DNA from: Craspedostauros australis
Taxonomy: Eukaryota; Bacillariophyta; Bacillariophyceae; Mastogloiales; Achnanthaceae
Length of the DNA stretch: 64,000 nt
Reading direction: 5' to 3'
Assembly (NCBI GenBank): GCA_026770025.1
Contig: JAMXDE010000056.1
Coordinates: 186,001-250,000, forward strand
The translations under genes were made by a program, and so were the position numbers. The notes beneath the pieces are model-generated. The model saw only the letters and a program-made list of their open reading frames with translations, was not told the DNA's origin and did no database searches. Shown here piece by piece: positions 1-9,900 of this stretch (the stretch's first letter is position 1; each line of letters starts with the position of its first letter).

Positions 1-744
1 GCGAAGCACCTGGGCAAGGCCAGCAAGGCGATCATCGTCGCCAGCAAGGCCTGCAACGGCGACGAGACCGACATGAGGCTGCAATCCGCCATCGCGCAGG
101 CCAAGGCCATCCAGCTGCCCAAGGATCGCATCCACGACGCCATCCTCAAGGGCAGGGGCGGCACGTCGGCCGCGGAGGACCTGCACAGCGTGCGCTACGA
201 TGCGATGGTGCCGTTGGATGGTGTGCGCGTGGCATGCATCGTCACGGCGCTCACCGACAACAAGAACCGCACCATGCCCAAGGTGCGAACGATCATCAGC
301 AAGCTGGGCGGCGAGCTGCTGCAGACGAACACCAACGACTACGTCTTCCACCACGTCGGACAGATGCTCGTGCCCCACGTCGACGATGAAGATGACTTCA
401 TGCTCACGGCGCTCGAGGCCGGCGCCATCAATGTGGAGCCAGCCAGCGTTGACAACGATGACAATGATGACAATGATACGGACCAGGCAGAAAACGCATC
501 GACAGCCATAGCTTCCACCTACGTTGTGACGACGGAGGATACGGAGCTGTTCCATGTGGTCAAGGCCCTGCGAGATGACCACGGATACGAGGTTACGGAC
601 TTCGAGCACTCCTACATACTTCAGGACCCGGAGCACGGTGGCGTGCAGCTTTCGGAGGCGGGCGTTGCTGAACTGGATGCCTTCCTCGACAAGTTGGACG
701 ACAATGAAGATGTTGCCAACGTCTATCACAACGTGGACAATTAG
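1..744 (+). CDS. TACO1: YebC/TACO1-family translational activator, 5' end outside window
   Basis: The frame is open from base 1 and ends at the TAG at 742-744, giving 247 residues. The N-terminus, with any organelle presequence, lies upstream of the window, so the Met at 73 is internal. The opening residues AKHLGKASKAIIVASKACNG match the start of the YebC core, followed by the family signature LPKDRIHDAILKGRGG and, around residue 85, ALTDNKNRTMPKVRTIISK. A short acidic insert (DNDDNDDNDTD, about residues 153-162) precedes the last domain. Eukaryotic members (TACO1) promote translation of mitochondrial mRNAs; bacterial YebC relieves ribosome stalling. It is convergent with the giant gene, with 239 bases between the two stops. 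Family assignment is firm; the organelle is inferred. Confidence 0.93.
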   Translation, partial: AKHLGKASKAIIVASKACNGDETDMRLQSAIAQAKAIQLPKDRIHDAILKGRGGTSAAEDLHSVRYDAMVPLDGVRVACIVTALTDNKNRTMPKVRTIISKLGGELLQTNTNDYVFHHVGQMLVPHVDDEDDFMLTALEAGAINVEPASVDNDDNDDNDTDQAENASTAIASTYVVTTEDTELFHVVKALRDDHGYEVTDFEHSYILQDPEHGGVQLSEAGVAELDAFLDKLDDNEDVANVYHNVDN

Positions 745-983
745 AGAAAGAGAGAGCTAGACTGTGATGGGTGCTGTGCGTACATACGAGTGGACAGGAG
801 GAAAGGACAAACGGCATATTTGAGCATCAGTGCTCACGTCTACGATCTGTGCACTGCATTTGTATCAACAGAAGTCTGCTCTTTCCCGCTACGGTACTAC
901 TCTAGAGAGGATGCATGGCATACTGCATACCCGTGCTTTACTTTCTCCTTGTCTAATCTGTATGGCACGTGACTGCCTCTGCC

Positions 984-3900
984 TCAACTCTCGTCAACAC
1001 CCTTCGCGTACCGCGCGCGGAATCCAATCGGCCGCCGTTTCTGGCGCTGGGTTTCCAGCAGACCCCGGTTGTAGCGCTGCAGGAAGGACAGTATGTTCCT
1101 CATCTCCTTCAATCGCAGAGCTGTCTCCGAGTTCGATGTCTCGTCCAGTGTGCCATTCGTCTGACGCAGTTTGTCGTCGACGGTGTCATGTTCGTCTCCG
1201 CCGTTGCCGTCGTTCCTGCTGTTGTGGGCACCAGAATTCGGGTCGCTCGTCGATACGTCGTTGCTGCACAGGATGTCCGTGGCGGCACGTTTGGCGGCGA
1301 CGTCGGTAGCTGTGTGGTCAGGTGCGTTCACATTGGACGGATTCGCTGCTGTCGTGCTGGTCGTCCTGCTGGCGGTATGCAAGGATGCAAAGACTTCGTC
1401 GTCTGTTATCTTTCGGATCGGGGGATTCATTACCTTGATATGATTCGAAGGCCGCGCCTCGGCCTCGATTGTGGATGGAAGAGAGCACAAGGTGCACGTC
1501 GTTTCGAACGGGCAGATCGGGATGAACGGTTCTTGGGTCGGATTCGCATCGAATATGATGGGACGCTTCCGCATCTCGAATCTGTCCTTCTCGAGATGGC
1601 GTTCCTCGTTCGTCATGCGCTTCAACCTGCGATTGTACTCCATCTCGATCAGATGGTTCTGGCTCTCCTCCTCGTGACGCTTCTTCTCGAGCTTCTCCTG
1701 ATCTGCCAGACCTCTGTAGCTTCGAAGAATCGCCTTGTACCTTGTTGGGTTCTGCGCCGCCTCCTCATCATCCGTTTCCGTTGGTTCGGCCTCGATGAAC
1801 TGTGCCAGGCGCTCGTTGACCGCATCTATCACTTCTGCGACTGTTGCAGTTGGCAGTGTGGCGGGGGAAGTTGTTTGCACTGGCAGCGCCATCTGTGGTG
1901 CTCCCGGCGACGTTGCAGATGGTGACGGTGTTTCTCGCGTGACTGGCTGTGCCACCTGTCGTCTTGCCTGTTGCTCTGCTGGCTGCGCCACTTGTTGTTC
2001 TGCTCGTTGCTCCGCGTGCTTTTCAGCGCGTTTTTCAACGTGTTGTTGTGTGTTTTGTTGCGCTGGTTGCTGTCCCGCTGGCTGTATTGCTTCCGCCGCC
2101 GGTGGTTGCGTCGTGTGTTGAGAATGACCCTGCCTTTCGGCTCCCTCTCCAGCATCAGTATTGGTTCCGTTGCTCGGAACTGGGCCTGCATGTTCCGCTG
2201 CGGATGATGAGTGGCTTTCTGTTTTGGTATCATTCCCTCTCACGGATACGGATACATCCTTGGCCGGAGCACCGGTCGTGGCAGCAGTAGCTGCTGCAGC
2301 TGCGACAGCCTGAATGACGTCGGCCAGAGTGGCTGCATCGATGGCTCCTGCCAGTGCATCGGTGTCATGACATGCCGATGGGCGATCACTGCTATCCTTC
2401 GGCTCTTCGATGATCTCGGATGCTGTTCTTTTGGGTGGGTTTACTGTTGCGAGCACGCCATCTCGATTTGCTGCGTTGTCCACGCGGCATTTGGAGGAAG
2501 CGTCTTGACTGTCAACGCCTCGGCGATGCTCCTTTTCACGGCGAATGGAATCAGGCATACCCCGCCTTTCAGTTTCCATGCTTGGATTATCTGAAATGTC
2601 CCATCCGCTCTCATTTGTCTTTTCTTGAGCTCCGCCGGCCTCAAAAAGTGACTTTCCTCGTGGATTCGGCGCACTTGTGGCGTCGCCGCCGACATTGCCA
2701 TCAGTGGTTTCTATCGTTGTGCTTTCTGTGACGGTGTCCATTCTCTCTGCTGTGTGCGCGCTTGGATGGTTACTGGGACTCATACTCGCAGTACCACCGT
2801 CATTACTTCGATTGGCGGTGACGTCATCGTGGATACTAAGTGCGGCGGCAGCGGCGCTCAATGCTTCACCGTCAATGTCCTGAGGAACATCTCCTGCTAT
2901 CGGGATGCTGGCAACATGCGTGACATCTTTGTGTTCGCCGCCATCGTCGCCCTGCAGCAAACGGGCCACCCCCGTGCGCGTTTCTTCATTGTCGGTTCCA
3001 CTTTTGGGATGCATGTTCAAGAGTTCCAACGTCCGTTTCATGACATGCTCGCACGACAGCTTTGGCCATACCTTTTTCACGGGAGGGCGCGCTTCGAGGC
3101 CTTTCGTGAGACTGGCATGCCCGGCTTGTTGGACACCGAAGCCGGACGTTCCCGAAACATCGCTATCGTCGTCACCGTCGTCGTCACCGTCGTCGTCACC
3201 GTCGTCGTCATCGCCCTCGATATCATCAATCTCCGCCTCAGATTCGGACTCCATCTCGCTGTCATCCTCATCGATCGACATTTCATCTTCACTGCTACTC
3301 GATGGTCTCAGCATAATGGCATCATTGCCATCACTGTCGCTGTCGCTATCACTGGCGTTGCCACTCCCGCTACCACTATCGTCGCTGCCGCTCCTAGCAG
3401 CTAATTCCAGTTCGCGCTCTCGTCTCAACCGAGCCTCTTCTGCGAGCGCTTTCTGCATGAGCTCCTCTTCGCTCGGGTGATTGATCAAGCCGTCGTTGAA
3501 TGTCTGGATGAAATGAAGGGTCTGGAGCATCTCACGAAGCAGACGGATGGATATGGTCCTCTGAACCCCCAGCAGCGCTGTTCGGCGACGGTGTTGGCTT
3601 GGTAGCTCCGCCATTTCAAGTTCGATCGCCCCTTCTGCATCCTCGTACAGACGTCGGAAGCCAGCTTCGTGAGTGTCCAGGCATGGCACATGCACCACCT
3701 GCGGCACTTCGTCGACGTCAGTTTCCGAGCAAATCTTGCATTCGCCTGGTGTCAAGCAATTGTGCATAGGTGGGTGATCGAACACGTATCCCTCTGGTTC
3801 GAACAGGATGGGCCGCAACGCCAAGTTGATCATGGCGCGATTCTCAAAGAGAGGAGGGTACATCTTCTGAGACGTATGCATCATCCTTCGGAATAGCTTC

Positions 3901-6900
3901 GCTTGCTGTGAGAGCAGGATGGGCATCTCGTGACCGCCCCCAGACCGAGTGCTGTTGCGCTGCCGCTGCCGCTGCGAGCTTCCCTCTGAGTATCTCGTCA
4001 AAGGCATTGCATCTTCAACTTCCATCCCTGCCTCCGCTGTCTGACGACCTCGACCGCCCTTGACAATGTACGGCGATGGCTTGGCATACGCTGCTGCGAG
4101 CTCACCATCGCTCAGCTTATGCTCTTCCTCTGTTATCTTGGATGTGGTGACGGATGACAGAATCGATCCCACCGTGTCGATCGCTGCTGGCAGCGTGCCG
4201 CAGCCTTGGATGGAAATAAAGCCGGCGTACAAACGCTGGAGGCCATGGAAGTCGCTGATCAAGCCCAGATGGCCCAAGTTGACCCAATTGGAAGCAGATG
4301 TGGAATTCTCGTCGTCGCCTTCTTCCGGCGCCGATGGATCAACGAGGACTTTGGACACCAACGTTGTGTGGAACGTATCAATCTTCTTTGGTCGTATGGC
4401 AACCTTCTTCCTCCTTGTTTCCGTTGAGACCATGACCCCCGCGTGATTTGCGGACGGGTGTTCTCTTTTTCGTTTCCCTACTTGTGGCGATAGCTGTGGC
4501 GGTGGCGATGACTGGAACGTTTGCGGTAGCACAATCTCGTGCATGTCTTCTCCCATGCTCTGTTCCGTCCCTTCCTGGGAACTGTCCTCAATTATCTCTT
4601 GTTCACTCTCGTCTTCGCTCTTCTGTGTGCTTTCCTGCGCGGCGATATGGGTTTCTTTCTCGTTCTCTTCCTCTTCCTCCTCATCATCAGTGTCCACCAA
4701 CGCAGTTTCATGCATGGTCTCCACCCGCCTTGGCGCTTTTGCTGTTTTTGCCGCCGTTGGCAATAGCGACGGTTTCGACGTTGGCGGCGCTTGTGTCGGC
4801 GGTGCTGGAGTTGGTGCTCGCAAAGACACTGGCTGAATCGTTGGCAACGATGGCCACTTCGGCAGTGCTGCCACCGACTTCAGCGTTGGTTCTGTCATAG
4901 ATGTGGTGGCAGCAGATGGCGCTGATTTCCTTGATGCTGGACAAGACGCCTTTGCGCTGAGCAGATCTGCCGCGGCTGCTGGCTGGATCGTCTGTCGTGC
5001 CGGCATTCCCATGTGCTGTCGCTGCTGTTGCTGCTGTTGATGTACGTGCGATGCCGAAAGTCTGGCTGGTGGCAGCGGTCGTGTTGGCACTGGGCGGTGT
5101 ATTTGCGTGGTGGTAGGAGGTACCTGTGATATCGGTGATGGGGTTGGTGGTCCGGCTGGCTGCGACTGTGCTGCACCTCGCTTCAATGCTGCTGCACCTG
5201 CGGCAGCGGCCACTGCCAACCTGGCTGGAAGCGCATTCCTTGCTTGTTGATTCACTGCGGCAAGTGCTTGATCTCTTCGATCGATGCCCTGGGGTGATGG
5301 CCAGGAGTAGCTTCTGTGCTGCGATCCCACGAATGGTTCCGACCCAGCAGCTCCGTACTCTCTTCCCGTCAGTGCTGGTGACGGTGTGTTTTGCGAAAAC
5401 TGAGGATTGGCTCCACGCTGGGCTACCGTCTTCCCGCTCGCCGAATAGCCATGATGCTGAGTTGCTTGGCGAATAGCTGCTGCATGTGACGAGTCCGACG
5501 CCTCCGCCGACCCTGGCAGCACACCGTCAACGAAATGTCTGCCGCGAAGATGATTCTGTGAAACGTTACCTGGTACAGGCGCGTGCGTGCGCGGAGTGTA
5601 CGAGGCGTTATTCTGTTCCCGGTGCCCAATGCTGCCATGATTGTATTGATACACCATCCTGTTGTTATTCGCAAGATCTCTCGCAAAATGGTGCAGCTTG
5701 TTCAGGTACTCGTTGCCTGGAGCTCCCGGCATGCGTCCAGTCGGATTGGTATTCTGATGGACCAAGCCCTGCATGCTCGTAGCATGTGACGGTGCTGTTC
5801 TCGCGGCGTTGTAGCTGTTGAGCGTAGCTTGGTTGATGCTCGCATTGGCATTTCCATTGGCACTAACACTTGCAGCAGCAGCAGGGTTGACAGCAGCTTT
5901 TGCAGGTGCATTGACATTGGCACGTATGTCGGTGCGATTTTGTTGCTGTATATCGTGACGGCGGGTGTCATTGCTGTTGCCGTTGCTGCTGTTGCCGTTC
6001 CCGTTGTTTGCGTTGCTGACTGGTGTGGCGTTGCTTCGATACCCCAGCACTGGCTGGGTTCCAGGAAAAGCATGGCTGTTGGGAACGGTTGCGGGTTGTC
6101 CGAGATGGGGCCGGTCATTTCTTTGCAGCGATAGGCCACGTGCCCGTTCCTCCGAAGAAACGAGCAGATATTGCTCAATTTCTGGTTCGAGACGAACGAA
6201 AGGATCGGCGCCGTGCTCATTCCGCAATTGGCGCCCATGCTGCGTGCGTTGCGCAGGATGTACTCGTTGCGCTTGTTGCGCTTGCTGTAGTTGATGTGCA
6301 TGCTGTAGTTGATGCGCACGTTGTATTTGTTGCGCATGCTGGGCTTGTTGTGATCGCTGCAATTGCTGGGCTTGTTGTGGATTCGGTATCATCATGTTTG
6401 GAAAGAACGAGCTTTGCATTGCTGCGTTACGGTCCGCGTTGGGATGCAGAGCGAGCATCCGCGCTTGCGTTGCTGGCGACAAGTGAATGTACGGATTAGG
6501 ATGGACGGGCTGCCTTTGTTCAGCCCGATCTGTCGGATTGTCTCTCTTGAACGCGTCCTGCGGAGGATATCGAAAGCGACGACGTGAAAGCTCCAGGAGA
6601 TGCTCTGCGTTCATCCTGCTGCTGGGAGAAGCCGTGGCTGCCAACGTCGCGATCCCATTGCCATGGCGAATTTGCTGGTTCACATGCATTGATGCCTGCT
6701 GAGCAGCATGAGCAGCGATAGATTCCAAGCAACTTTGAAAGTTGTGGTTGGTCATGCTGCTTTGGCTTGAAGCCGCATTCGTATTCCTCGGTGTTGCGCT
6801 CGCCTTGCTTGACACTTTTTGCGATGCCGACTTCTTTGTTTTCTTTACCCTTTGCTTTTTGGCAGAAGCTCCGTCCTTTTTGGGGCTCCGCTTCTTTTCA

Positions 6901-9900
6901 AGCTTTACTACATCCTTGCTGCTGGTTGAGGGCTTTGTTTGAGCAGTTTTCAAGCGACCTGAAGGTGCTCTAGCAGCCTGTTTCGATGGCGCCAATTCCA
7001 ATCTGGGATCGGCGAGTTCCTGATCTCTTGTACGAGCCGCCACAAGAAGAATGCTGTCGTTCGTGAACTTCGAAATCTGCTTCTTCTTGGCTGGTTTGGC
7101 CTTGAGTTTGGAATTCAACTTGGTTTTCGGCTTCGTCTTGTCCTTCGCCGCTACCTTCACCTTTGCGCTCGACTTTGTATTTGCCATTGTCGATGGTGGA
7201 GATGTAACGGATTTCGCAGCTACAATTGAAGCTGGTGCTGCTTTTGGAGCCATCACTTTCGCTGCGGGTTTACGCGATGTTTGAGCTGGGGGCATCTTGT
7301 TGAGGGTCCTCGCTACCAGCGCAACATTGGCGTTGCGACCGGTATCATCAATCTCAATCATTATCACTGCCTTCTTCTCCGGTCTCTTTGGGATGATCTG
7401 TTGCTGACCGAGTTTCAGCATGTGGCCGTCGACGGCAAGCATGAGGCGTTCCATCGTAGCCGACATGGCGTTGACCCGACGGATTGCTGCATGGGGCATC
7501 ACCTTGAACGTCTCGGCACATTCCAATGGCCCATCGTAGTTCTTTTCTCTCTCCGCAGGCGGTGGCCCCAACACCGTCGTCTCGCTGGATGAGGCCTCGC
7601 CTTGGCTTCGATTTGATGCATCGTTTGCTTGTTGTGTGGTGGCGCCTTCGCCGCGATTGATTTCGGCAGGAACTGTCTCACCCAACTTGCTCGATACCAT
7701 ATCGCCAAAAGGTGTCGCTTTGGTTGGAACTCGACCGTTCCGATCTCCGAACTCACCATCCTTCTGCGGCGCAAGTTGAGGTTTGTCTGCTGTGTCCGTG
7801 TTCGTGATTGCGGCTTTCGCATCTGGCATTGCCGGCTTTGCAGGGTTCAGGTTGATGCCGGCCGTGCTGGGTGTCATCTTCCATGGAACGTCGCTACGTG
7901 CAAACCTTGATGGCATCTCATTGCGCTGCTCGATGCCCCGCCGTTGCTTGTGCCGTTCCATCGCTTCGCTTTTCTCCTTTGATGTTTTGTCTGGGTCAGA
8001 AGAGGCTGGAGGCGCCGTTGCTTGTCCGTGGGAAGCTGGAGGACGCAGAGCTTCATCCGATGCGATACCATCCAATGTGGACCAACGGCCATTTGTTGGG
8101 GCAGTTTCCATTTGTTCGTGGTCGGTCGTCGCCTTCATTGCGCGGCTGGGTCTGCCCTGTCCTTCTTGTCCATGCTGGACTGTTGGTTGACCACTACCTC
8201 TCCTTGCTGCATCGAATGACTCGTTTGATCTGTATTCGTCTCCATCTCGGAACCGCATTCTGGCGGCAACGGCAGCAGCGCGCCGTCGATTGTCCATGTC
8301 CATGTGAGCTCCGCTTGTTCTGCGTCCCGCTTCCAATTCACCATCGCTCTGCCCGTGGGGAGACGAGCGTTCGGATCCACCTGGCGAGGAGTCTGCCTGC
8401 TGTTTGCGATCCGGGTACAGCCACTTCCTTGTCTGCTCGTCGAGCGAGAATTCATCTATCTTCCAGTAGTCCTTGATGCCGTCGGTGTAGAGACCGTGGA
8501 ATCTGTTCTCCCGTTTGGATCGGCGGAGTGGGGTACCGTTGCTGTTGGTGCTGGCATTGCTGCTCGTTTCGTTGCCGTTGTTGCCGTTGTGTCCAATCGA
8601 CCTTGTGTCACTATTATCATCTTCGAACTGCATCCGTTGGCTGCGTTCCTGCTGGAGACGTCTGAGCTCATCCAGCGTCAACGAGTGCCTTTGTCGCAGC
8701 ATCGGGTGAGGTTCTTTGCTTTGACTCGAAGTGATGTTGCTGCCACGTCTGTTCCGGATGGCCAGCCTCATCAGGTGGTGGTCGTCTTTCTTCTCCTCCT
8801 CCTCCAGCAGCAACGGGCTCTTGCTATTTGCCTTGGATTCATCTGTCTTGTCTGGCTTGCTGCGGGATGAGTCATTCGGGGCGTCTTTGGATGCATCGCT
8901 TTTGGAACGTGAACGCGGACGAGACGGCTTGCGTTCGTTGGAGGCCTGAGCAGTAGTCTCTGTCGATGCATTGATGCTTGCGCGCGCTGGCTTCGGTGGA
9001 TCTTTGTCGTCACGCTCCTGTTCGGCGTCGCTGAGATTGTCGAAGGATAGTTCGCGGTAGAGCGCGCTTGATTTTGGTTGCGGATAGCGCAGCGTTGACA
9101 ACTGCCCGAAACCGACGGCATCGCTCATCCGCCTTGCTTTGGCCTTCGTGGGTGATTTGTGCCGACGGACTCGACGCGTGGAGGTGTCTTCCTCATGCCA
9201 CGATTCGTCGATATCGTTGGTCAATGATTCTCTGCGTTTTCGTTTTGTGGCCGCTGGAGGAATTTGTGCGTTCTCTTTCGGTGCCTCCTGTGCATTCTGT
9301 CGTGCATCATCTCGCCCGTTCTCCTTTGGTGCCTCCTGCGCATTGTCTTGCTCAGCATCCTGTCCAACGCGCCGCGCGGTGCCCCTCGCAGTGTCCCGCG
9401 AAGCGCGCTTCGTGGTATCTTTTGCACCACCTCGCGCATTGTTCGCGTGCGTACGACGAGAGCGTTGCAACCAGGCAGGTTCGGGGCAATCCCCATGCGT
9501 CTTGCGCACCACGATGAGGCGCAGGCGCTGCGCCGCCATTTGCTTGGGTGTCATGCGGCCCTGCGATCGCGGCATGCGCCACCGCACAAAGGGAGCAGAC
9601 GCACGGCGCTGGCGGGCCATCTGACGGAACGATTGCAATATGCAGCTGCGCACGATCATACCCATCGGCGTTTCCTCGTAGTTCTGAAGGTGATGCGTGA
9701 GGCCGGAATTGAAGACCCATCCCGCATTTGGATCTGCTAGATTTTCCAAGATGGTCTTCTCGCACAAGACATATAGCTGGGCGTTGGTGAAGAGTCGAAC
9801 GAGGCGGCGACGCCGATTGCAGCTGAGGAATGGTTCCGGCTTGCTCTCAATGAATGGCATGGCATCAGTGAAGTCGAGGTGCGGCACGTTGATGTTTCTG